Source of the DNA: Amoebophrya sp. A120
Taxonomy: Eukaryota; Sar; Dinophyceae; Syndiniales; Amoebophryaceae
Direction of reading: 5' to 3'
Length of the DNA: 64,000 nucleotides
NCBI GenBank assembly: GCA_905178155.1
Contig: CAJINV010000005.1
Coordinates: forward strand, 104,254-168,253
Shown here piece after piece: positions 11,101 to 21,700 of the stretch. How positions within the stretch are numbered: position 1 is the stretch's first letter; the number at the start of each line of letters is the position of its first letter. The notes beneath the pieces are model-generated. The model searched no databases. It was not told where the DNA came from and saw only the letters and a list, made by a program, of their open reading frames with translations. The translations under genes and the position numbers were made by a program.

Positions 11101-11474
11101 CGCACCGAATCCACTATGTCGTTGCTCAAGTCTTCGGCGGTGTTCAATGAATTTTGTCCGCCAGGACCACCACCGTCCTGCTCCGACCCCATTCCTAATC
11201 GCGATTCCAGCGTCACCTGGTCGAATAACCGCTTGGCCGCTTTCCAGTCGCCTTCTTCGAGGAAAAGAGACGACGCGTCCTGGAAGCGGGCCCGGGCTCC
11301 CTTGGACAATGCCGGCACCTGCTCGGCGTAATCTTGCAGCCAATCCTTGTACGTCTTCGGCTTCGTAATGAAAGGCGCGGTGGACGACATGGCGGGCAGA
11401 GAGCCGACCTCCGGAAACCCCGGATCGGCCCCGGGTGAAGCTGCTGCACCGGCCGCGCCGGGAGAGGAAGGCAT
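8152..11474 (-). CDS. helical-repeat (ARM/HEAT-like) protein, seven exons
   Basis: Exons at 11474-11058, 10914-10263, 10141-9934, 9800-9385, 9270-8997, 8864-8615 and 8493-8152. All phases agree and every intron has GT-AG ends, giving 852 residues. The start is the first ATG after non-ATG codons. Most of the protein is a run of amphipathic helices of armadillo/HEAT character (for example AVDLVLPLLALHETVASEAA and LHLLFHLVSHHSDETAFL), with an alanine/proline-rich N-terminus and a charged linker (exon 4 to early exon 5). No catalytic motif is visible. Such solenoids normally act as protein-binding platforms, but the partner is unknown. Four of its six donors begin GTAC. The exon structure is firm; the fold assignment is from pattern only. 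Confidence 0.75.
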
Positions 11475-12170
11475 TTTCGGGGTTTTCACTTTCAAGACGT
11501 CGTGTACCTTAATCGTAATACCGAGGTCGCGGCGGCGGCAAACAACAGTCAGGCTCTCATTCGCTCATCTTTGCACCCCGGCAAGGCGCTGCAACGACGG
11601 CCGCGCCCGCAGCGGAGTTGCGGGCTTCGCTACGGTCCGTTCGTCGAAAAGAGCTTGAAATGGTTTTCGACAGTCGGTTCTGAGCAGGCAGGGACGCAGA
11701 AGAAAAAGGCAATCACGCTCTTGCTCCAATCTGAACTCAACGAGAGGACACCACGACGTTGAGAGTAAACGATAGAACAAAGTAGACGACTACGATTTTC
11801 AACATTGTTGCCACACAATCTCGGTAAGTAGTGCGCAATCTCGGTAGTAGTGGCAAAAAACTCTACTTGCCACAAGCAGTGTTCCCACTCACAACGAGAA
11901 ACGACAACAACGTAAGACCCAAACACTGCGCACGATCGATCGCTCGTTTCCGATAAGAATCTCTTAGTATCACCCTCCTAGAACAAAGCATGGCGTGTCT
12001 GTCGATCCCAATCGACTGCGCACATATCGTGCTGTTTCAGCTTTTGATTTCAGTCTGTCGTTCACGTTCTTACCAACACCAAGAAAAGTGGCGATAATAA
12101 ATTGTCGTCTTTGCAGCATGTGCCGATTTCGTTTGACAAAAGCTCCTCAGGAGCATTCATCTTCGCAATT
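11475..12170. other. intergenic stretch
   Basis: This separates the helical-repeat gene from the acidic protein gene. Short frames on both strands (for example minus 11630-11926) show no domain or compositional sign of coding. Nothing else recognised. Confidence 0.5.
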
Positions 12171-14705
12171 TCACTTTCTCACACCCCCTCCGCCCTTCCC
12201 ACCGGTCTTACTTGCCTTGGCGCTCATCCGCTTGTCCCGCCTTGCCTTCCGACGGTTCTGCTTCTCCACCGCGGCTATTTCCAAGGCAGGAAGCTGGTCA
12301 GAGGGCAAAGCTGTCAGATCTTGTACTTGTTTGTCACCGCACGATGAAATACCATCCAACACCCGCAGCTCTCGTTTTTCTAGCTTCAGCCACCCGTGTT
12401 GTTGCGCGTCGTCCATGAGCAAAAATGCGGCTTTGGCGGACAACTCCGGAAATTTTTCGACGATCTTGTCCTTCAGCAAACCGCGCTTGATCTTCTCGTT
12501 TCTACTAGGGGCGCCTTTCTCACCAACAGCGAGGTGCAAAACGTTTCCTAGCACAAACGCCGCCAGCGCCCGTCGCTCGTCGAGCGTCAAGGCGGCTCCT
12601 GAGGCAGTCGGTTTCTCCGACGGAGACGCCGGTAGGTCTTCAGGATCTGAGCCTGAAGCCATATCATCGTCATCGTCTCCTTCAGAGTCATTGGCTTCAC
12701 CGTGGCAGGTGTTCTTCTGCAGCACTATAAGATTTTCCCTTGCCTGTTTCTGGTTTTTCACCAGCTTCGGGATCTCATTCAAAACCCTGTTGAACGCCTT
12801 TTTCACGCCTTTTGGAGCAGCGTTTGTGCTCGGCCCGTAGAGAACCTTGCCGGTCTTGAATGCGGCTTCGAGTAGCGTAACGCTCGCGTCGTAATGCTCG
12901 GAATTCTGTTCTGTTGCGGGAATCTTCTTTGCTGCAGCTGTAATGACTTCCTGCAGAGTTGCAGCAACCGCTGCCAAATCCTTGCCAGTGACCAGAGTCT
13001 GCAGCTTCGCGAGCAGCTTTTCGTCGCTGGGGGAGGTTATTGTGTAATCGGGTGTTGTACCACCAACAGGCACAACTGCGTGCCCGTCACCCTGCTCTGC
13101 GGCCGCCGTTGCAGCTGGAGCGGCTTTCCCTGCAACCTCCTGCTCTGCCCCACCTTTCGAGGAGGTCTCCCTTTCTTGCGCACCAGCACAGCCACCAGCT
13201 CCGGATGAAGCAGAAGCATTCGCCGTCGCACCGCTCGCGGACGCCTTAAACTTTTTGTCCAACACCGCTTCTTCAGAAAAGGGGTCGAAGATGTCGCAAA
13301 CTGACGCGTGCTTGCCGTAAAAGATTTCGCGCATGCTGAACTGCAACAATTTCTCGTGCGGCGGCTGCAGTAATTGTTCTCTGAACAAATAGTGTTTCGG
13401 GAAAACTTCGGCAAGTAGGAACGCTATTTCTTCGGCCCGGGACGACTGTTGGGTCTGTGTGTGTTCATCTACAGGCCCAGGCAGCTTTTCTTTCGACGTC
13501 CCGTCATCATCAAGGCAATCTGAACCGAAGGCATCAGAATCAAGGGATTCGTCGTCACCATCGACGTCTGCCATTTTGTTGACGTCAAAACCGTCTAGAC
13601 TACTTGCATCATCCTTCACGCCAGCATCGCCCCGCACGACCGGCGACGCCTCAAGTTCTTTCTCGAAAGAAAATTGTAAAGGACCTGGATGACGAGTCGT
13701 AGCCGTGTCGTCACCATCATCTTCTCCTCCCAGTAGCCACTCCGACACCGCTTCGCGCAGCAAACTTGCGACAGTGGCCTGACAGTCTCTATTCTCCTCT
13801 TCGTCCTCGCCTGCACAGTACACCGCGTCGTAAAATTTCTGTCGTACAGTCGCTGCGAGTTCGGATTCGCCGGAATCTTCGACAAGTTTCTTCGGATTCA
13901 CGCTCAGATTGAACAAAATCTGGTAGATATCGTCCCGCAGCTTCTCGTAGGTGAAGCAGTAGCGGAAGCAGTCCAGGATGTAGCTCTGCATTTCCTCCTT
14001 GTCCTGCGTGTAATACGTCCCGCCCTTGACCCCCTCGAGCAGAGCTGTGCGGAGGAAAATGGCGAGACGGCTTGGGCGGGGTTTCGTGTTGCTGCTTTTC
14101 GACGCGTCGGAGTCGCAGGGTTGGAGCGCTTGGATAAGCTTCGTGAATAGTTTTTCCCTGTCATCCTCCCTGCAGGAAGCTGCGTACTTTGGGAATTTTT
14201 CCGTGAAGAAAGAGTTGAACTCCGCTTCGTCGCAGACGATTTGAGTTGGCGTGTCATCCGCCTTCATCTCTCCACCCGGAGATGGTCGCCATATGGCTTG
14301 CTCCAACAAAACGCAGGCTCCGCCCACGGGCTCCGTTTTTTCCAACAGCCGGTCCTCGTCTCGCAAAACTTCTTGCAACAGAAACTTCTTTGCCAAAAAC
14401 TCACTGTCGAAAAGCAGCGAGGCAATTGGCACGCGGACGGAGGACTTCATGGTAGCTGCTCGCTCTTGCGTTTCCTTTTGATCTGCCATTGATGTCGTGA
14501 AGACACACCGGCCCCATTCCGTCGCTTCGTAAACGTAGTCGGCGTAACGATCCTCGGACGATGGACTGGCTTTGGCAGCTGTGTCAACATCCGATGATAG
14601 TGCATTCCGTTTGTTCTTTCCGTCGCTGCCCGCCGAGCTACCAGTGCTACTCTTGCAGTCCGATTTTTGCACGCCGCCCACCGGCTTGTTCTTACACTTT
14701 GCCAT
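12171..14705 (-). CDS. acidic protein of unknown function
   Basis: A single-exon frame of 844 residues starting at the ATG at 14705, with MAKCKNK at the N-terminus. Middle and C-terminal parts are rich in aspartate, glutamate, serine and alanine. An ordered helical part lies near residues 130-280 (LAIFLRTALLEGVKGG, SYILDCFRYCFTYEKLRDD). A second helical region near residues 650-800 includes RRALAAFVLGNVLHLAVGE and an FPELSAKAAFLLMDDAQQHG segment. The extreme C-terminus is strongly basic (KQNRRKARRDKRMSAKASK), which could bind nucleic acid or direct nuclear/nucleolar import. I do not recognise a family. The overall layout resembles RNA-associated or translation-linked proteins, but that is only a guess. 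Confidence 0.7.
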   Translation of the reverse strand: MAKCKNKPVGGVQKSDCKSSTGSSAGSDGKNKRNALSSDVDTAAKASPSSEDRYADYVYEATEWGRCVFTTSMADQKETQERAATMKSSVRVPIASLLFDSEFLAKKFLLQEVLRDEDRLLEKTEPVGGACVLLEQAIWRPSPGGEMKADDTPTQIVCDEAEFNSFFTEKFPKYAASCREDDREKLFTKLIQALQPCDSDASKSSNTKPRPSRLAIFLRTALLEGVKGGTYYTQDKEEMQSYILDCFRYCFTYEKLRDDIYQILFNLSVNPKKLVEDSGESELAATVRQKFYDAVYCAGEDEEENRDCQATVASLLREAVSEWLLGGEDDGDDTATTRHPGPLQFSFEKELEASPVVRGDAGVKDDASSLDGFDVNKMADVDGDDESLDSDAFGSDCLDDDGTSKEKLPGPVDEHTQTQQSSRAEEIAFLLAEVFPKHYLFREQLLQPPHEKLLQFSMREIFYGKHASVCDIFDPFSEEAVLDKKFKASASGATANASASSGAGGCAGAQERETSSKGGAEQEVAGKAAPAATAAAEQGDGHAVVPVGGTTPDYTITSPSDEKLLAKLQTLVTGKDLAAVAATLQEVITAAAKKIPATEQNSEHYDASVTLLEAAFKTGKVLYGPSTNAAPKGVKKAFNRVLNEIPKLVKNQKQARENLIVLQKNTCHGEANDSEGDDDDDMASGSDPEDLPASPSEKPTASGAALTLDERRALAAFVLGNVLHLAVGEKGAPSRNEKIKRGLLKDKIVEKFPELSAKAAFLLMDDAQQHGWLKLEKRELRVLDGISSCGDKQVQDLTALPSDQLPALEIAAVEKQNRRKARRDKRMSAKASKTGGKGGGGVRK

Positions 14706-15730
14706 TTTTCTCAATAAATTGCACCAGGGATTATACCCGAGATGAAATCAACGAGCTTCAATTGGTGCTAGATGGTCCACTGTCTGAAATGTCAGCCGGA
14801 AGGGATCGATCGTCGAAATTCATGACCATGAGGCGCCACCTGATTACGGACGGGATCATCCAGAAAAAAGATTTCTTGAGAGGATCTTCTTACTTGTGCC
14901 GAGGTGGTAGATTCTTTACTTTTCGCTTGTGCTTTGCGTTTTGCAATTCCACCTGACAGGATCATTTCTTCTTTAAGCGAGCTTGGTCTTCTGAATGAAC
15001 GGAGATGCGTCATACAAACCACGATTTTACACTTTCTTGAGCTTCCTTTTCTGATTCATCTGGATCGGAAATATAATTTATCACAAGGATCTTTGTTCTC
15101 CCTGTTACAGCAGTCGACTACAGGTTGCTAGAAACCGCTCGATCTTCTGTTCGTCCGTTCACAATCCGTTTCGCACCGGACCAGGCCGACACTTAACTTC
15201 ATACCGACGCTCAGCCCGTACGCCAGTCTCCTCGATATATCCAGAATGGCACTGCGGTTCGGGTTTTGGGCATTTTTCGCTTTCGCTCGCGATTCATACT
15301 TTCGTTGGATCTACTTTGTGTGCACATTTGTACGCAAAAATCACGACCGCGGCAAACAAATTCTGTACGTAACGTGCAGTAATAGGATTCAAATGCTTCG
15401 GCAAAAAAAAGTAAGGATACGAATGCATAATTGCAGGATGTCAGCTCGAGCGATCAAACTTCGAGCATCCCAGACTGTATTTTCATTCCATATGCTGAAT
15501 CACTTTCAGATCCAAGAAAACATACTGCACACGGCATATTCGCGATGATGTTGATACTTCGCATTTTCATTCTAACGCGTCTTGCGTGAAAGCCTCATGA
15601 AGACCAAAACAACGGATTTCCTTCAACTTGAAATTGCTCTCCAGCATTCCGTAGAAATTAGTCGTAGAAGGAGCTGTGACTCAACAAGGGCGGCAGCTAC
15701 ACTAAAAAAACTTCACCCCCGCCCTACTCC
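14706..15730. other. intergenic stretch
   Basis: About 1 kb, more A+T-rich than the neighbouring genes. Short frames on the plus strand carry no recognisable domain. It holds the promoter side of the acidic protein gene and the 3' side of the photolyase gene. Confidence 0.5.
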
Positions 15731-17791
15731 TCACGACCCTTGTGCCTTCTTACTGCCAGCCTTCTTGAACGCTTCAATGGCCATCAGTCTTGTTTTCTTC
15801 AAGTCTACCATGGGTGCATAGTATTTGAACTTTCCACTTTCCACGCCTGCTGCTGTACCCGCCGCGGATGAAGAGGAAGCACTATTCCCTTGTTTCTCCA
15901 GCGCCTTTTTGTTCACAAACAGCGGGTTTACCGCAGCTAGATTCAAATTCCCTTTCGCCGCCGCTGCGCCGCTGAGGTACTTCCCGTTGTACTTTTTCTC
16001 TTCCCAATTGTGCAGGTCTTTCGTCAACACCCCCGCCACCTCCGGGACGTATCTTTTCGTGTACCCGCACTGGGGATCCACCTTCTGCAACTGCGACTGC
16101 GCGTTCATGATGCGGAAATACGGCGAGCCGTCCGCCCCCGTCGAGCTCGACCACTGCCACCCGCCGTTGTTGCTCATGGGATCGTAGTCGACGAGGTGCT
16201 GTGCGAAAAATTTCTCGCCGATCCGCCAGTCCTGCAGCAGGTTTTTGGTCAGAAACATCGCAGTGACCATGCGGCACCGGTTGTGCATGAACCCCGTCTG
16301 CAGCATCTCCCGCATGCCCGCGTCCACCAGCGGGACGCCGGTGGTGCCGGTTTTCCACTTTTCCAGCGCGGCGTTGTCCCGTTTCCAGTCGATGTCGGCC
16401 ACCGTATACTCTTTCGTGAAATTCTGGTTGGAGAGCAGCGTCTTGCCGTCCAGTTCGAAGGCTGTAAGTAGGTACAATTTCATTTAAAAGACACTGTACT
16501 AATTCGTGAGTAAGAACAGAAGTTAGAGCATCGATTTCCCCCCTGCAAATTCGGAAAAAATCTTCCTGCGAGTATTGTCTGATACCAATTTTTAGTCCAA
16601 CAGAGTATTACAAGAACTTCTGTCTTGACAAGACCAAGTACCTTTCCCCTGCTGCTTCCCGAGCGAGCAGGTTCGCATCCCGGCGAGGATCCAGGGATGG
16701 TGCAGGGTGACGTATTGGTAGAAGTCCCGCCAATACATCTGGCGCAGAAAGCCCTCCTTGCTCGTCGCATCGCTGTCGGCGCGGCAGGTGACAAGCACAA
16801 AGGCCTCCCGCGCGGAGATCAGACCAAATTTGAAGTGCGGGCTGAGCAACGAACACTCCTGCTCCACGCGGTCGCGGTTGCTCAGATATTGATTGAACGG
16901 GTACGTTTCAAGTCGATGCAACGCGGCTTTCCGCGTCGCCGGCACGTGGACGCCGAGCTTGCGTTTGGTTTCACCACTAGATGGTTTCGCAGCTGCGTGT
17001 GCGCTCGCCGCACCACTCCCTCGGTACTGCGCCACTAGCGTCGACAAGTCGAAATTGGCGCCCACGGATGGCGCGTTTTTATTGTTCATTAAAAGCTCCT
17101 GTTCCGCCTGTTGCAGGGAATAAGATGCGCAAGTAGAAAAACTAATTTTCGGGACCGCAGTGGTGAGCAAGTGTTTGTCCACGTCGAATTTTCCTTTCAG
17201 AATCGGTTCCAAGGCCAGTTTTTTCGCCGCGTTGTAAAAAGGCGTGAAAACCCGGTACTTCGTCCCCGTCCCCGACCTCAAGTCGTGCAAGCCCCCTTTC
17301 GTGATGTTGTGATCCTCTATTGCGTGAAACGGCACTTGCAGCTTCTCCAGCTGTTCCTTCAGGCCCTGCTCCCGCAGTTTCGCGTACGGCGTGTAGTCCT
17401 CCGCGATGCTGACGTAGGTAACGGACTTACTCTCCTTCCGTAACGCCTCCACTAAGCGGGTAAGAACATCGGTATGCTTGCCGTAGAACACAGCTAATTT
17501 TTGCTTCAAAGCGGTGTTCAGGTCGTGCAGCGCGGCGAGGAGAAAGGCGAAGCTGTGGCTGCTGAAGTAGTCGCTTTCCTTCGTCTGCTCGGGAGTGAAG
17601 ACGAAGATGGGCAGGACCTTGTCGCATTTTGCGAGATTTGCAACTAACGCGCGGTTGTCCTCGATGCGAAAGTCCCGGGTGAAAATGTGGATGCCGATGT
17701 TGGTTTGCGCAGATGAAGAAGCGTCGACTTTGGCGCGTTTTGCAGCCGAAGAGTCGCCCGACTTCGCAGAACCGGTGCTGCTGCGCTTCAT
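15731..17791 (-). CDS. class I CPD photolyase
   Basis: Two exons, 17791-16642 and 16461-15731, joined across a 180-bp GT-AG intron, give 626 residues. The enzyme uses reduced FAD and light to split cyclobutane pyrimidine dimers. The N-terminal photolyase domain begins at about residue 30 (IHIFTRDFRIEDNRAL). The FAD-binding domain includes MYWRDFYQYV, VDAGMREMLQTGFMHNRCRM and NNGGWQWSSSTGADGSPYFR, and the NNGGWQW motif is typical of class I CPD photolyases. The start chosen is the ATG at 17791, just before a serine/lysine-rich leader with KRAKVD, a possible nuclear signal. The frame stays open upstream, so a longer targeting leader cannot be excluded. The lysine-rich C-terminal tail is unlike bacterial photolyases. 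Confidence 0.88.
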
Positions 17792-18786
17792 GGTTCTTTT
17801 TGATAGCAAGAATGTTGCGGCGGTAGTAGGACGAGAAGTCAATACGTCTGTATCAATAACTCGCAAGAGTGGCGAAAAAGATAAAGAAGGGATTGCACTG
17901 TAACTACGTCGATTATCATCTAGTATTACTTCGAGCGACTTCCTTGGCATCAAGCCCAATGATGTTCTGCGTAACAAGTGTGTCTGTAATGCCGCTAGGG
18001 GAAAGGTCTTGTTCGAAACAGCGGTGTAAAAATTTTTTCGTAATAAAACTGGAGGACTCGTGAAGGGGTGACGTGCGCATGTTGCTGATGCGATACAAGG
18101 GGGCATATGAGCGTACGAGTAGAATGGTGAGAATGATGGAGCCTGAAGTTGTGTGTGTCATCAGTCAATTCCGCAGTCTGATGTGAAACTGGGTATGGTA
18201 CACCGCATTCACGCCTCATAGTCCCCGCACACGGCAACAAACGTGTCTGTGGGATTGGTATGGCGGCGTAAAGGTTAGTTGCACTTGCATATGAATGAGT
18301 AGTAGTTCATGAATCTAAAATCTGCACCACCTTCCAACTATGCGTCGCTAATAGGTGAAGCAATCCGCCAATGTTCTTGGCTTTCAGCCTTTACTGAACT
18401 TCAAGTCTGGAATAGCATGATGAAATTCGCCTCCAAATCAGTAGAATATTATACCCATCATCGTTGCTGATTTCTTGAAGAACTGGTCCACAGATGACTG
18501 TCGAAAAAGTATAGGAAACAAGTACAAGTTGTTTGAAAAATGCAAAGAAAGTTCCAGTCTTCGTTGCTAGGCAACTGCATTCTGACATCGTTACCCTCGG
18601 TATCTTCTACAACGAATGGCGATCATTTAGTCCATAGAACTTAGCACGCCGCTCTCTGCCTTCATAGACACAAACAAATAAATTCGATTTTTCTCGTCAA
18701 AAGCAGGGGTAAAAATCATACCACGGTCCGGCCTTGCCTATCAGCACCCCTTTGTTCAAAAAACCACAGCGTTCTTCTGGCCGCGA
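17792..18786. other. intergenic stretch
   Basis: About 1 kb between the photolyase and helicase genes. The photolyase frame remains open upstream of its ATG to 18106, but this part shows no domain. Nothing else seen. Confidence 0.5.
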
Positions 18787-21700
18787 TCACGCATCGGCCG
18801 GCATCTGGGATCGGTTCACCTTGGTCTTGTCCGTGACCGTCTTTCGGCACAGTGGGCACGTGCTCAGCGACTCGTGCTGCGCGCACGCTTCGCACGCACA
18901 CTGATGACCGCATGGCAGGAAAATGATATCGTGTTCTCTGTCGCAGCAGATCAGACAGGTCTCCGGATTCTGCTCCTTCATCTGCGCAATGCGTCGCTTT
19001 GCGCGTGCAAGTTTGTCTGCGATCTCCTGGCGCCGGCGGTGCTGCTGCTCGACGAGCGGCACTGCGGTTCCCCCCAGGAGGCTCCTTGCCCCGTTAACAG
19101 AGCCGCGCATCAGACGCGCGTACAGGGACGCTGACAACGGCGCCGTCGCCGTCCCATCGTGCTCGAGCCCGATCGAGATTTTTGCTGCGGCAATCACCAA
19201 GTCGGGGCGGAGCAGCGGGGGGTAGAGCCGATATTCCGCAGCTGCTAGCCACGGTGCCGCGCCGGCACGCAGCGAGGCAAACAGACCACCGACATTGCCA
19301 CACCGACGGAAGTTCTCCCGCCCGTGACGCCGATCCAGTTCTGCTAGAAACGAGGCCGGGTCAAAAGTTTCGGGCTCGCAGGCGAGATGCTCGCTCCAAA
19401 ATTGCAAAAAGCTGAAATTCAGCAGACAGGAAAATGATGCGCGGCTTTCTAGCTGCTCTTGCTCACGTTCTAGCTGCTGCATCGCCTCGTGGATCTCCAG
19501 AACGTCCAACACCTGTGCGTAGAGTCAAAATTGCCTATTGGTATTTTTTCACCATTCTACTTTAGCGACAGCAGTGCGATCAATGCGACAAAGCGTCGAA
19601 ACAATGATGATCCTGCTGTTCAATGGGACCGAATTACTTACTCAACATTTTGAAACTGCACATTCATCATGAACATTGTGGTGATACAGCCGTGGTTTTT
19701 TGACACAGAAAAACATGCGAGATACGGTGTCAGTGGAGTCGAAGATTCTCGCCGAAGCTGCGAGAAGTTGTTGCACACGCTGAAACCAGGAAATGTCTCC
19801 CAAATCCAGAATTTGCAGGATGCGCTTCGCTTTCTCCTTCGGGTCGCGGACGTCAGCGCACTCCTGCAGTGCTGCAAGGCCTGTCTGAAATGCGTCCAGC
19901 ACGGAGAGATCGCGGTGTTCCGGCGGTACGGTGTCTTCCGGCAGGACCGGGAAGAGGCTGCTCAGACCGCGCATGTGGGCGTGTCCGTCGACACCCACGG
20001 TCGACGTGAAAAGGCTCGGGTTGAAATAGGGCGCCAGATTGTGGAGATCCACATTGCGACAGGATATGCCGGTTTTGTGGTGCCCCCCAGTTGACTCCTG
20101 TTCGGCGCCGGATGCCGACGTGAGGCCCGGGGCATAGGTGGCAGCTACGTGCGGGGCGAGAAAGCTATCCAGCGCCAGTCGCACGTAGTGTGTATCAACC
20201 AGCTGGGGCCGACTAGGTGCAGCAAGCAAGCCCGCAGGCTCGGGCGATGCGTTGTCAGAGACGACAGAGCTCTGAGCGAAGCCCCGACTGAGGGCCGCAC
20301 GCACCGCGTTGGCTTTCATGATGGTTTGCAGAGAGATTTGATCAACCACTCTCTTTTCCGCGTCGCAGCACCTGAGCGGTAGCTCCCCGCTCAGTGAAAG
20401 ATCGCCGAGCCGAAGTCGCGTGATCGCACCTGTCGCTAATTCGAAATCGACTGCCAAGCTGTACTCCTGCGGGGCAAAACACAAACACAGCTTGGTGGCA
20501 AGTAAACTGTCCTCGTCGGCAAGCAACGTGACGCCTTCCACGCGGCTGTTTTCAATCGCTTGCGGTCCCATAAGACCGAAGACGTCTTTCTTCGTCACTT
20601 CTTGTGTATTTTGTACCACTCTACTAGCAAAGACCCCCACAAGAACGCCCGGCTTCGGTTTGGCTTCTGCGCTACGCAGCAGCGAGGCGTTCGTCCACGC
20701 AGCGACATCGTTTGACCCGAGAGCTTTATCCAGAGCCTCCGTGAGGCACTGGTCGAATCCCGTCGCAACTGCCATCGCGCACGGATTTTTGTTGGAAGCA
20801 CAATACGCCACACGCCTGACTTGCTGCTTGCAAACCAGCGCGTCTCCTAGGTCGAATGGTGAATATGCCGCAAGTGGTCGTGCGCTGGAGAAAATATCAT
20901 TCCGGTCTGCAGAAGAATTCCTTTGCTGTGCACAAGCGAGAGCCTTTCTGAAAGCAGCCGAACCTCGATTCAACTCCTTCTGGTTCGCTGCATTTTCCGC
21001 CGTCGACAGCATGTCCTCGGGTGCGAAGAGCTCCCACTGAATCTTCAAGCTGCTGGTCGGCCGTCCGAGCACGATTTCCTGATACTCGTCCTTTGTCGCA
21101 TTGCTCAGTATCGCTAAGTTTGCGCTGAGACCACTCGCCTCGCCCCGCTTGCAGTTCAGGGGAAACCGTACTTGCGCATTTCCCGCACGACCGCTGGCGT
21201 ACAGCTCGAGTAACTGGCACCCTTCCGGTAAGAACCGCAACTTCGATTTGACGCCACTGTACGCCTGTTTCACTTCCGCTGACAACGCACCTACTTCGGG
21301 ATCCTGTTGCCCGTGGTCCGCGACTGTCCCCAAGGTTGGCATGTTCGGGCCTCCTGCTCCGCGGTCCCGTCGAGCACAAGACGTCGAGCAGTCCTCGTCG
21401 GTTGCTTTGTCAGACTTGGTCTCCGCGAAAACAATATGAACGCGCCCCTGCACGGTCTCGCCGTTCTGTTTACCGAAGCCCTTCCGGCCTTTCTGCCCTC
21501 CCTTCTGGGAGTTGTCGGCATCGAAAACGAGCTTCTGGACCTCACAATCCTTTGCGACGGAGCCCAACACTTCGTCTCGAAGAACGCTTTTCCACTTGTC
21601 TGCCGCGACAAGCTCTCTCGGCATTTCGATCGGGAGTGTGACGGCGCGACGCGGATCCACTTGGTGCATGGCAACGAGCCGCTGCATCTCTTTGCCCCCC